This document shows positions 1 through 7,373 of a DNA stretch of 11,633 nucleotides, piece after piece; within the stretch, counting starts at the first letter, position 1, and each line of letters opens with the position of its first letter. The position numbers and the translations under genes are program-made. The DNA comes from CAUZEO01 sp963578625. GTDB lineage: Bacteria; Verrucomicrobiota; Kiritimatiellia; SLOV01. The notes under the pieces were generated by a model. That model worked only from the letters and a program-made list of their open reading frames with translations, did no database searches and was not told where the DNA came from. The stretch spans positions 1 to 11,633 of the forward strand of contig CAUZEO010000158.1 of assembly GCA_963578625.1 (NCBI GenBank), read 5' to 3'.

Positions 1-419
1 GCGGCAAGAGCATGCGGATCAACTTCCAGGTGGACTGGTATCGACCAAATCCCGCTGCTACCCGGCGTCTGGCATATCCGGCCAACCTGAACTTCGAATG
101 GCTCCGTTGGATTGAAGAGGGCTTATGTGACGAGGGAATCATTCGCTTCTTCCATCTGCCCTTCGATTGTATCTTTGATGACGAGTTTACCCAGGAGGTG
201 ATTACCGTTTGTGAAAGCCGCAACATCCCGGTTACGGTCAACCGGTACATCAAAGATCTGGATCCGGAAACCATGCAGAACGAGTATCGTGCGGTGCGGG
301 ACGACGATCGCTTCACTGGTTTCATCCTGTACGAAACGAAACACATCGTAAGAACCCATCCCGATGGGAGCTGTACCATCACCAAGGATGGAGTCAGTGG
401 TTTGAAGGACTTGGAGTAG
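1..419 (+). CDS. C-terminal part of a TIM-barrel glycosidase-like protein (5' end outside window)
   Basis: The reading frame is open from the first complete codon at position 3 to the TAG at 417-419, so about 139 residues are visible and the gene starts upstream. An ATG at 12 is in frame, but nothing suggests it is the true start. The visible part looks like the last strands of a beta/alpha barrel. A segment reading FEWLRWIEEGLCDE resembles the strand in family-10-like (GHL10-type) bacterial glycosidases that announces where the reaction site lies. It is followed by a helix with DDEFTQEVITVCESRNIPVTVN, broken here by no gap, and a final strand GFILYET. No catalytic acid can be assigned because the upstream barrel is missing. 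The stop lies 7 nt before the next ATG, so it is cotranscribed with the GH123-like gene. The GHL10-like call is from pattern memory and is tentative; that it is a real coding end is well supported by frame and context. Confidence 0.6.
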   Translation, partial: GKSMRINFQVDWYRPNPAATRRLAYPANLNFEWLRWIEEGLCDEGIIRFFHLPFDCIFDDEFTQEVITVCESRNIPVTVNRYIKDLDPETMQNEYRAVRDDDRFTGFILYETKHIVRTHPDGSCTITKDGVSGLKDLE

Positions 420-426
420 AACGGGC

Positions 427-2679
427 ATGAAGATGCGAGTGATATTGGCAGCTATACCGATTTTGGCATTCGCGGTTGACGTCGCGGGCGATGTTGGGCG
501 CATTACTTGGGTTCATTGGGGAGATGCCGAGAGACCGGCAACGATTCAGACCCAGGATGATGGAGTGGAGGTCAGCCTGAAACTTGCCGGCGATAACCGC
601 GTGCTGAGCGATGCTGAAGTGCTGCGCGAGGCGGGATGGAATCTTACGGGCGACGGATTCATTCGAACGCCGGAGCGTTCCGGGGGTGAGAAGATCGTTG
701 CCTATGTCAATGGCCTGACGCCGGGCGTTCACGACGTCTATCTTCAATTCTTCTCTCAGCCCAGGGAAGTGGGAAACCTGTGGTGGTACATCTCAAAAGC
801 CGGAGTGGATACGCCTTTCTCCAAGGAGATCGAAAGGAGTTTAAACTTTGATTCAAGAGACATCCGGATCGTCCGTGGGACCGGACCGGGTGATCCGGAC
901 ACGGTCTACGAAGTGAAACTGGGAACAGTCGGTACTGGAGACTTGTCTGTCCGCAATCTGACCGTCTGGGTCGAACGATATGAGTGGTCCCAATATTCGA
1001 AGATCGGTTCTATCCGTATCGAAACGAAACCCGATGCGCATTACGCGTACACACAGGACGCCGGCGAGTTCAACGACAAGTGGCGGAACGCTTTTTTAGG
1101 TGCCGGGTCGACCGGGTCTGACGCGAAGGCAGAGTATGGCGTGAAAGTCTGCTCGGGAGCACTCAAGGTGCGTCCCAAGAGCTTCGAATCGCTTGAGGGA
1201 CAGCACCTGGCTGACGCGATCCAGATGGTTGCGGCGCGGAACGAAAGCGAGAACCGGCAGGTCGTCATCTACTCGCCCGACAAGGACCTGGAGAATGTTC
1301 GTCTGACCGCGAGCGATCTTCGATCGGAGAGTGGAGAGACTATCAGCGCGGACAATATCCGGTTTGTGCCCGTGGGGTACGTCTTCTACGCCACGCCCTA
1401 CGATCTGAAGACCCACGGCTATTGGCCGGACCCCATACTGGAATTCAAAAAGAGCTTTAAGGTTCGCCGTCACGACGTCCAGGCGCTGTGGTACGGCCTA
1501 CGCGTGCCGTCCGGCACAGAGCCGGGGGTCTACAGGGGCAAAGCAGTCATCGAGGCGGATAACGCGTCCGTGGTTGAAGTTCCCGTGGAAGTGAAGGTCT
1601 GGAATTTTGAACTGCCCAAGATGCCACATTTTCGCTTCGTGATCGGCGGGGCGGACAGCGCGTTCCAGATGAAGTACGGGATCTGCCCCTCCAACATCTA
1701 TGGTTTCTATTCGGAGTGGAAGAGCCACTTGGCCGCGTGGGCCGCCGGGGGTGTCCGGGCATGGAATGTCGCCTTCGTCCACTTCCGTCATCACGACAGC
1801 CATAAGATGTTCGATAAAGAGACGAAGATGCCCAGGCAAGAGGATCTCGAGAAGTGGCTGGACCGTACGGCCGAACTCCTGGACCTCGCGGAAACCCATG
1901 GCATCAGGGACGAAGCCTATCTCTACATGTTCGATGAGGCCCCGGCGGAGTGGCAGCCCGCGATGCAGAAGGTAGCTTCCGAGGTGAAGAAGCGCTTTCC
2001 CGAGTTGCCTATCATGACCACCTCCCACGATGCGACATTCGGAGCATCGGGTGAAATGGACGAGATTGATTGGTGGTGTCCGCTGCCGAGCAACTATGTG
2101 ACGCTGCTCGATGATATCGCGAAGGCCCGCGCCCGGGGCAAGCAGGTGTGGTGGTATACCTGCAACAGTCCGATCAAGCCCTTTGCGAACTTCCTCATGA
2201 CCCATCCCGCGATGGACGGACGCATGCTGGTCGGGTTCATTTCCTTTGCCTACGACGTGGATGGATTCCTCTATTATGCCCTCAATATGTCCCCCAATTC
2301 GCCGATATCAGATGGCCCGTACACAACGTGGCAGGTGAAAGACAATGGGCACGATCATTTGCGGTGCTCAGGACCGGATCGCGAAACGCCAATACCGACC
2401 ATCCGGCTCGAGAACATCCGCGATGGTCTCGAGGATAATGAGTACCTCTATATGGCGAGGGAGCTTTCTGCCGCCATCCGTGACGCAGGAATCCAAGATC
2501 CGGCCCTGGACCAGTTGGAATCCCAGATTCGCCCTTTCTTCGAGGTGGGCAATCTTCTCGTGGCAAGCGTGACCTCTTTTAGCGAGGACACACAACAGCT
2601 CGAGAGCACACGGAAACTGATTGGCGACTATATCGAAAGCGCTCAGCGGCTGCTTGGACACGCAGGTGCGGATGAATAA
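427..2679 (+). CDS. Secreted GH123/DUF4091-type glycoside hydrolase
   Basis: This 750-residue protein has an N-terminal signal peptide (Lys-2, hydrophobic residues 5-17, likely cleavage near VAG at 19-21), so it is exported. Residues about 22-250 look like accessory beta-sandwich material. Residues about 255-395 match the sandwich that precedes GH123/DUF4091 barrels (ARNESENRQ, a PDP motif, LWYGLRVPSGTEPGVYRG, ending VWNFELP). The barrel begins near residue 400. YLYMFDEAP supplies the adjacent Asp503-Glu504 pair, which in characterised GH123 beta-N-acetylgalactosaminidases orients the substrate acetamido group and acts as general acid. WWYTCNSP and the C-terminal signature IRLENIRDGLEDNEYL (from residue 659) are typical of DUF4091. 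Known GH123 enzymes hydrolyse beta-GalNAc linkages by substrate-assisted catalysis; that this one does so is inference, since the wider family is poorly characterised. A GGAG at 413-416, inside the upstream gene, is the likely ribosome binding site. The gene overlaps the next one by 8 nt. Confidence 0.85.
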   Translation: MKMRVILAAIPILAFAVDVAGDVGRITWVHWGDAERPATIQTQDDGVEVSLKLAGDNRVLSDAEVLREAGWNLTGDGFIRTPERSGGEKIVAYVNGLTPGVHDVYLQFFSQPREVGNLWWYISKAGVDTPFSKEIERSLNFDSRDIRIVRGTGPGDPDTVYEVKLGTVGTGDLSVRNLTVWVERYEWSQYSKIGSIRIETKPDAHYAYTQDAGEFNDKWRNAFLGAGSTGSDAKAEYGVKVCSGALKVRPKSFESLEGQHLADAIQMVAARNESENRQVVIYSPDKDLENVRLTASDLRSESGETISADNIRFVPVGYVFYATPYDLKTHGYWPDPILEFKKSFKVRRHDVQALWYGLRVPSGTEPGVYRGKAVIEADNASVVEVPVEVKVWNFELPKMPHFRFVIGGADSAFQMKYGICPSNIYGFYSEWKSHLAAWAAGGVRAWNVAFVHFRHHDSHKMFDKETKMPRQEDLEKWLDRTAELLDLAETHGIRDEAYLYMFDEAPAEWQPAMQKVASEVKKRFPELPIMTTSHDATFGASGEMDEIDWWCPLPSNYVTLLDDIAKARARGKQVWWYTCNSPIKPFANFLMTHPAMDGRMLVGFISFAYDVDGFLYYALNMSPNSPISDGPYTTWQVKDNGHDHLRCSGPDRETPIPTIRLENIRDGLEDNEYLYMARELSAAIRDAGIQDPALDQLESQIRPFFEVGNLLVASVTSFSEDTQQLESTRKLIGDYIESAQRLLGHAGADE

Positions 2680-5218
2680 AATTCTGCTCTTCCTCGCGAC
2701 GCTCGCGAGTGGACTGGCGTTGCCTGTCGCAGGTGAGCTGGCCGGTGATGTCCACATCCTCACGAGCTTCGAGTCGCAGCAGGAGACGGAATCCATGCTG
2801 TCGGGTGTGCCCCTGTACGACTTGCGTGTGCGTTGGGTGCAGGAGGGCGCCACGCATAGGCGGGGGGCGGCGGAGATTTCCTTCCGTACGTTCGAAACCG
2901 CCGGCGGCAAGAACTGGCCGCACATCGCACTCAACCTGGGTAAGACCGCATCGGCGATCACTGATTGGTCTGATTATCGCCGTCTCGAGCTGGACGTGGT
3001 CAACACGACGGACGATGTCCAGGACTTCGGCATCCTTCTCCGCAGCGCGAGCGGCGGGGTGGGGCCCGCGTATCGCGACCTCAAGCCGCGGGGCACCGAG
3101 ACGTTTGTATTTGACCTGGCTGCGGTCGGAGGGCAATTGGATTCCTCTCGGATGCGGGCGATCGAGTTCTGGAAGCGGCTTCACCTGGGTAAGCATCCGT
3201 ACCGGCCGGCGTTTCTCGTGGATCACATTCGGCTCATCCCGAAGGTGCTGGACGAAGCGGCGGTAAGCATCACCGTGATGGAGCCGCGCTTTCGCGGCGC
3301 GTTCTATGCCAGCTACCCGGTGCAAAACGTACGGGCGATGGTGAACCTCGATGTTCCGTCGTGGGAGCGGAACAATCAAGCGGAAGCGGTTCTGATCGGT
3401 GCCGACGATGCGGTGCTCGGCCAACAGGCGCTCGATGTCGTGCCGGGCGAGCAGGCGGTGACGTTTGCGTTGCCGGCGCCTCCGTCTCCGGAGGAGGTCG
3501 AGCAACTGGTTCTTCGAATCATCGTCACAAGCCCGGCCGGTGAGGAGCGCCTGGTGGTGGAGCGCGCCCTTCCGGTGCACAAGGCGGCGCCGGATGAAGT
3601 CACGGTGGACGAGCACAACCGCCTGCTCGTCAACGGCCGACCGTTCTTCCCGATCAGCGTCTTCAATCCGCCGCTGAGCGATCTTGGCTTACATGCCGCG
3701 ATGGGATTCAACTGCGTCGGGCCCTATATCTCCGCCACACCCGCGTATCGCGCCGAAGCGAAGAAGCACGGCCTGCGCCTGCTGGTCAGGCCACCGAGGG
3801 ATGCAGAAGAGGCCAGGCAGTTCATCGCCTCGGGTGTGATCCTGGGTTACTACATGTACGACGAGCCGCCGGTTCATGAAGCTGCGAAGTTGCGTGCGGA
3901 ATGTCTGGCGGTCGCGGCGCTCGATCCCTACCACCCGACAACCGGCGTGAACAACTACCCCCGGCAGTATCCGTTCTACACTGATGTGGCCGACGTGATG
4001 ATGATCGACTCCTACCCCCTGCCGGGCCCGCTGGATCAGATCCTGGACAGGATCGGGACGGGCGTGAAGGTGATGCAGGGACGGCGCCCCGTCTGGTATG
4101 TGCCGCAAGCGCACAACATGGCCGGGTACGAACCGATGAAGAGCGGCAGAGAACCGGCCTACCACCAGATGCGCAGCGCCACCTGGCTCGGACTGGTGCA
4201 GGGCGTACAGGGATTGTCTTATTACTCGGCCGCCATTCAGACGTACCGAATGCGCGACGCCTACCCCAACCAGTGGTTGGCTTTGGGCTATGTCGTGCGC
4301 GAGGTGCGGGCGCTGCACGACATCCTGTTATGGCCGATGCAACGGCTCGAATCGGAAACCGGGGCGGTCCACGCGGCACTGTGGCAGGACGGCGACCGGT
4401 CCCTGGTGGCGGTGGTCAATGCGGGAACCAATGCCCTCGACGCTGCCGTCACCGTGCCGGTAGCGGGAACCTATCGTGTCGTGGGGGAGAACAGAGAAGT
4501 CAGCGCCGGCGCCGGAGGCCTGGCCGATCATTTCAAGCCGCAAAGCGTGCATCTCTACGCGAACTGGCCCCTGGAAGCACCGCTGGACGTCCGCGCTGCC
4601 CGAAAGGAGTACAATCGCCTGCGCGCGGTGCACCGGCGGACGCTCGAGGATAATGTCGCCCTGTGCTGGCGCGGGGCGAAGCTGGCATTCTCGTCGCGCG
4701 CATCTGCTGAAGAGGAAAGCGCCGACATGGACGTGGTTGAACCGCCCGCTCCAGCGCTTCATATCATCGATGGATACCGGGGCGCGGAGTGGCCCCTTGG
4801 CTTCAAGACTCCCAGCGCCCACGCCTGGTCGCGCGGGTTGTGGAAACCGAATCGCTCGTTCCAGGTCACTTTTCCCAACCCGGAGACGCTTGACCGGGCG
4901 GTCGTGGTCACGGCGAACGTGAATTACAAGTTCGCCGTCTACCAGGACGACGCCTGGCGCGTCATTCCTCACAATAGCGAAGAGCCCTACATACAGTACC
5001 TGGGCAGCGTGAAGCACACTACCGTCACGTACGGTCAGCCCCACTTTGAGATTAGAGACGAGACCGGTTACGAGCACACGCCGGTCGGAACCATTCGCAC
5101 CTTCTCTTTGACGGGGATCAGAAGCGATCGCGTTCGCCTGCTCATCCCCGATCCGCCGCAGAAGGGCAAACCGGAAATCTACTACGAGATCGAAGTATAC
5201 CGCGCCGGCGCCGAATGA
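2672..5218 (+). CDS. Secreted multidomain glycoside hydrolase-like protein with N-terminal CBM-like and C-terminal sandwich domains
   Basis: I place the start at ATG 2672, giving 848 residues. From there the protein opens with a clear signal peptide (MNKILLFLATLASGLALPVAG, cleavage near residue 21). An in-frame ATG at 2621 would bury it behind 17 extra residues. The start overlaps the previous stop by 8 nt, with a weak CAGGTG at 2663-2668, which suggests translational coupling. Residues about 30-192 resemble a carbohydrate-binding jelly roll (DWSDYRRLELDVVN, then FLVDHIRLIP). Residues about 200-308 form a linker sandwich. A TIM barrel runs from about 312 to 565, with YMYDEPP (Asp397-Glu398), MIDSYP (Asp446) and VWYVPQ (Gln479), ending in GVQGLSYYS. 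A short sandwich follows, and residues about 697-847 look like an F5/8-type or related beta domain. The barrel relates loosely to GH2/GH42-like clan-A folds. Gln479 sits where a clan-A nucleophile Glu would be expected, so the mechanism is unclear. Hydrolase is the best guess; the substrate is unknown. Confidence 0.75.
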   Translation: MNKILLFLATLASGLALPVAGELAGDVHILTSFESQQETESMLSGVPLYDLRVRWVQEGATHRRGAAEISFRTFETAGGKNWPHIALNLGKTASAITDWSDYRRLELDVVNTTDDVQDFGILLRSASGGVGPAYRDLKPRGTETFVFDLAAVGGQLDSSRMRAIEFWKRLHLGKHPYRPAFLVDHIRLIPKVLDEAAVSITVMEPRFRGAFYASYPVQNVRAMVNLDVPSWERNNQAEAVLIGADDAVLGQQALDVVPGEQAVTFALPAPPSPEEVEQLVLRIIVTSPAGEERLVVERALPVHKAAPDEVTVDEHNRLLVNGRPFFPISVFNPPLSDLGLHAAMGFNCVGPYISATPAYRAEAKKHGLRLLVRPPRDAEEARQFIASGVILGYYMYDEPPVHEAAKLRAECLAVAALDPYHPTTGVNNYPRQYPFYTDVADVMMIDSYPLPGPLDQILDRIGTGVKVMQGRRPVWYVPQAHNMAGYEPMKSGREPAYHQMRSATWLGLVQGVQGLSYYSAAIQTYRMRDAYPNQWLALGYVVREVRALHDILLWPMQRLESETGAVHAALWQDGDRSLVAVVNAGTNALDAAVTVPVAGTYRVVGENREVSAGAGGLADHFKPQSVHLYANWPLEAPLDVRAARKEYNRLRAVHRRTLEDNVALCWRGAKLAFSSRASAEEESADMDVVEPPAPALHIIDGYRGAEWPLGFKTPSAHAWSRGLWKPNRSFQVTFPNPETLDRAVVVTANVNYKFAVYQDDAWRVIPHNSEEPYIQYLGSVKHTTVTYGQPHFEIRDETGYEHTPVGTIRTFSLTGIRSDRVRLLIPDPPQKGKPEIYYEIEVYRAGAE

Positions 5219-5238
5219 ACGATGCACCTGTGATCGTC

Positions 5239-5243
5239 AGGGG
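5239..5243 (+). promoter_or_regulatory. Ribosome binding site that decides the TTG start at 5250
   Basis: AGGGG lies six bases before TTG 5250, while the first in-frame ATG is more than 150 nt downstream and would remove the first strand of the barrel. This makes the TTG the best start. The site sits in the 31-nt gap after the previous stop, so the gene can be translated from the same transcript. Confidence 0.6.
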
Positions 5244-5249
5244 AACCCG

Positions 5250-7004
5250 TTGAAACGGATAAAGAATCGACACCTGTTTAATGGGGACTCCTGCTTCCTG
5301 TTCGCCTACTCAAAGATCTGGCAACCGGAGGGCGGCAAGTTCTCCGTCAAAACCATCCACCGTTTTCTGGACAAGCTGGCGGATGCCGGCATCGACACCC
5401 TTCTGATGAACCCGAACACCGACGTCGCCTGGTATCCCAGCAAGGTCTGGCCAACCAGCATCGACGGGTATTCCCGGGGTGATCGCGATTTCTTCCGTTC
5501 TGATGGGCTGGCGGATGCCTTGGGTGTTGACAGCAACAGCCTGATCGATGACGCCATCCTAATGTATGACGGAGCCTATGACTTACGAGAATCCGGTATC
5601 GATTGGCTTGCCGAGGTATGCAGTGGCTGCCGGCAGAGAGGCATTGCGCCATGGTTGTCTGTAAGAATGAACGACACTCACCGCGCCGCCAACCCTGACG
5701 ACTGGTCTAACAGTCCCTTCCAGGGGAGAGCTGATGCAAAACAGAAGAACACATTCATCTTCCCACATCAAAACGCTCTTGGACTCCCTGTGGGACTCAA
5801 CTACGGCCTTCCGGACGTCCGCAGCCACATGCTCACCTTGATACGGGAACTCATCGAAGACTACGACTTCGAAGGCATGGAGCTCGATTGGTTGCGGGAC
5901 CCGATCTGTTGTGAGCCACCCGCGACGGAAACAGACATTGCGGAACTTACAGAATGGCACTCCGAGATTCGGGAGCTTGTGCGAAAGAAAGAGAAGCGTA
6001 TCGGCAAGCCCTATGCCCTGGGGATCCGGTGTCCTGCAAACATCGACCTGATACGCAACATCGGTTTGGATGTGATTGGCATGGCGCGTTCCGGGGTGAT
6101 CGACTTTGTCAGCCCGAGCAACTACATGCAGACATCCTGGAACATCTGTTACAGCAGTTTGAAGCGCCGACTGGGTCCGGATATCACCGTTTATGGGGTG
6201 ATTGAGTATCTGTTTAATTGGCTGCCGGTCTATTCTCCCGAACTCGAACTGTCGGATAGTCGGACGAATCCGGACAGGGTGGAGCTTCTTCGAGGCAACG
6301 CCGCAGGTAAACTGGCGGCGGGCGCCGATGGCATTGAGTATTTCAACTTTTTTGAGGCCGATACGCTCTCGAATGGTCTATCCAACTACTCCCACATCAA
6401 AGACATCGACAATCTCGACGCTCTTCGTGGGCAGGAAAAATTATACGGATTGGGCTACATGTTCGGTTCATGGGTCAGGCCTCTTTTTGAAACCGTCGAC
6501 CACTTTCCGGCAAACCTCGAACCCGGCGCCCTGAAGTCGGTGCGGTTGCCCATGTGCGCCGAGCCGCCCGAAAGTGACCTGGAAGTCACGGTCCAGGTCA
6601 TCGTCGAGAAAAGGGATCGTCCGGATATGATCGGCGTGAGTCTCAACGGTTCCTGGCCGCAGTGGGAGAGCGAGGAAATCGACGATCTCCTATTCAGCGC
6701 CGGTTCTCAGGACAAGTATGCGCCCGAGAAACATCTACTCACGAAACATTCTCCAAAACATACCGCATACAATTTCCGCTTCGAGACGCAGAACATCCTG
6801 GAAGGATGGAACGAACTGGTCATCCTGAACGGCAACCTGGATCGGTGCCATGGTGGCAATGCTTCTAACAATTACAGCGCCATGGTAATGTTCGCCCCCT
6901 ACGACGCTGACCGCGATTACAGCGAAGAGGAGCGTGCCGAGCATTCTGTGGTCGTTGCTGGTGTGGAGGTTGGCATCAGGAAGACCAAAAGGGGCCATAC
7001 ATAA
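5250..7004 (+). CDS. Cytoplasmic GHL10-like TIM-barrel glycosidase-like protein with C-terminal beta-sandwich
   Basis: The 584-residue protein starts at TTG (MKRIKNRHLFNGDS) and has no signal peptide or membrane segment, unlike its two upstream neighbours. Residues 1 to about 420 form a family-10-like barrel: an early strand GIDTLLMNPNTD, a conserved-looking LNYGLPDVRSHMLTLIRELIEDY (split across the region around residues 189-205), then FEGMELDWLRDP with Glu211 and Asp213 as candidate catalytic or binding acids, YALGIRCPANIDL, VIDFVSPSNYMQ, and a terminal strand GADGIEYFNFFEAD. Residues about 430-584 are beta-rich and include LEVTVQVIVEK, GVSLNG and ILEGWNELVILNG, which suggests a carbohydrate-binding-like sandwich. 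Glycosidase-like barrels with DxEGxELDW-type motifs are widespread but largely uncharacterised, so the reaction is not known. Its place as the last gene of the cluster suggests it acts on sugars after uptake. It is probably a paralogue at fold level of the truncated gene at the window start. Confidence 0.7.
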   Translation: MKRIKNRHLFNGDSCFLFAYSKIWQPEGGKFSVKTIHRFLDKLADAGIDTLLMNPNTDVAWYPSKVWPTSIDGYSRGDRDFFRSDGLADALGVDSNSLIDDAILMYDGAYDLRESGIDWLAEVCSGCRQRGIAPWLSVRMNDTHRAANPDDWSNSPFQGRADAKQKNTFIFPHQNALGLPVGLNYGLPDVRSHMLTLIRELIEDYDFEGMELDWLRDPICCEPPATETDIAELTEWHSEIRELVRKKEKRIGKPYALGIRCPANIDLIRNIGLDVIGMARSGVIDFVSPSNYMQTSWNICYSSLKRRLGPDITVYGVIEYLFNWLPVYSPELELSDSRTNPDRVELLRGNAAGKLAAGADGIEYFNFFEADTLSNGLSNYSHIKDIDNLDALRGQEKLYGLGYMFGSWVRPLFETVDHFPANLEPGALKSVRLPMCAEPPESDLEVTVQVIVEKRDRPDMIGVSLNGSWPQWESEEIDDLLFSAGSQDKYAPEKHLLTKHSPKHTAYNFRFETQNILEGWNELVILNGNLDRCHGGNASNNYSAMVMFAPYDADRDYSEEERAEHSVVVAGVEVGIRKTKRGHT

Positions 7005-7030
7005 ATGGCACCTTGGTAAGCCATATTTTT
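7005..7030 (+). terminator. Possible weak rho-independent terminator after the glycosidase cluster
   Basis: Directly after the TAA at 7002-7004, ATGGC (7005-7009) can pair with GCCAT (7020-7024), with a possible inner AC/GT pairing, and ATTTTT follows at 7025-7030. The stem is short and only moderately GC-rich, so termination efficiency may be low. Its position right after the last gene of a packed run and before the repeat element supports the reading. Confidence 0.35.
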
Positions 7031-7090
7031 GAACATAAATACTGGTCTGAAGCTTCGTCTGTCGTTGAATCCGCCGAATGCGGATTCCCC

Positions 7091-7118
7091 AGGAGTGCGG
7101 AAGCATAGCTTCCGCCTT
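7091..7118 (+). repeat. Left 28-nt inner arm with self-hairpin
   Basis: This arm begins AGGAGTGCGGAAGC and is the reverse complement of 7233-7260 with one mismatch. Within it GCGGAAGC (7097-7104) pairs with GCTTCCGC (7108-7115) around the loop ATA, so each arm can fold alone as well as with its partner. Confidence 0.85.
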
Positions 7119-7160
7119 GATTTGCAGTCGGTGGTATTACATCAATAAGAAGGTGCAGAC

Positions 7161-7322
7161 ATGTTTGTGGTCTTCGTAGCCCACAGCTATGTCAACGGGC
7201 CTGGCGGCGATGTATTCCCTCGAGTACCGGCAAAGGCGGAAGCTTTGCTTCCGCACTCCTTAGGACCCCGCTTACGCGAGGTCAATCGACGAAGCTTCCG
7301 ATCCTTCAGGTGGCGGACATAA
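7161..7322 (+). other. Possible 53-codon small ORF overlapping the repeat element
   Basis: ATG 7161 is preceded by AAGAAGG (7147-7153) at good spacing and opens a frame MFVVFVAHSYVNGPGGD that ends at TAA 7320-7322. The last 29 or so codons read straight through the right half of the repeat, giving an Arg- and Ser-rich tail. I do not recognise the protein. It may be a remnant of a gene interrupted by the element, or chance. The ribosome-binding-like sequence is the only positive evidence. Confidence 0.15.
7233..7260 (-). repeat. Right 28-nt inner arm with self-hairpin
   Basis: Inverted partner of 7091-7118. Its own 8-bp stem is GCGGAAGC (7236-7243) and GCTTCCGC (7247-7254) around the loop TTT. 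The loop holds the only difference from the left arm, while both stems are unchanged, as expected if the hairpin is what matters. Confidence 0.85.
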
Positions 7323-7334
7323 GGTAAATATGAT
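7305..7334 (+). promoter_or_regulatory. Candidate promoter for the oxygenase-oxidoreductase pair
   Basis: Immediately after the repeat the base composition turns AT-rich. TATGAT (7329-7334) is a fair -10 hexamer and TTCAGG (7305-7310) a poor -35 at 18-nt spacing. The location, 40 nt before the start of the oxygenase gene and after the probable terminator of the cluster, suits a new transcription unit. The match is weak and the promoter consensus of this organism is unknown. Confidence 0.3.
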
Positions 7335-7355
7335 AATATTAGCATTGTTTTTATT

Positions 7356-7361
7356 AAGGAG
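7356..7361 (+). promoter_or_regulatory. Ribosome binding site of the PhyH-family gene
   Basis: AAGGAG lies 12 nt before ATG 7374, a slightly long spacing. The nearer ATG at 7363 is in another frame and hits TGA after four codons, so 7374 is the start used. Confidence 0.55.
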
Positions 7362-7373
7362 AATGCAACCCAA

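Larger units (their letters stand above)
7044..7304. repeat. Composite inverted-repeat element (REPIN- or MITE-like), about 260 bp
   Basis: The two halves mirror each other module by module. Outer arms: GAAGCTTCGTC at 7049-7059 and its exact reverse complement at 7288-7298, with a looser GG(A)TC match just outside. Middle modules: a hairpin at 7067-7087 (GAATCCGC / GCGGATTC, 8 bp) and a related hairpin at 7264-7283 (GACCCCGC / GCGAGGTC, one mismatch). Inner arms: 28 nt at 7091-7118 and 7233-7260, differing at one loop base. About 114 bp of unrelated sequence lies between. No transposase is present, so if mobile it is non-autonomous. Two inverted REP-like units around a spacer is the REPIN arrangement; terminal inverted repeats on a short element also fit a MITE. 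ACATAA occurs on both sides (7033-7038 and 7317-7322) but at unequal distance from the arms, so a target duplication is doubtful. Boundaries are approximate. Confidence 0.7.

Noticed and set aside
1498..2205. 235-codon open frame on the minus strand
   Set aside because: It is a shadow of the GH123-like catalytic domain with no domain signal of its own.
2621..2671. Extended start adding 17 residues to the 848-residue glycosidase-like protein
   Set aside because: It would place non-hydrophobic residues before a good signal peptide and deepen the overlap with the upstream gene; ATG 2672 is better.
2579..3616. 345-codon open frame on the minus strand
   Set aside because: It lies antisense to the well-supported secreted glycosidase-like gene, is Arg- and His-rich without a recognisable domain, and is what GC-rich codon use produces on the opposite strand.
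7091..7260. Possible CRISPR array from the two 28-nt repeats
   Set aside because: There are only two copies, in opposite orientation, separated by 114 bp, and no cas gene is in view.
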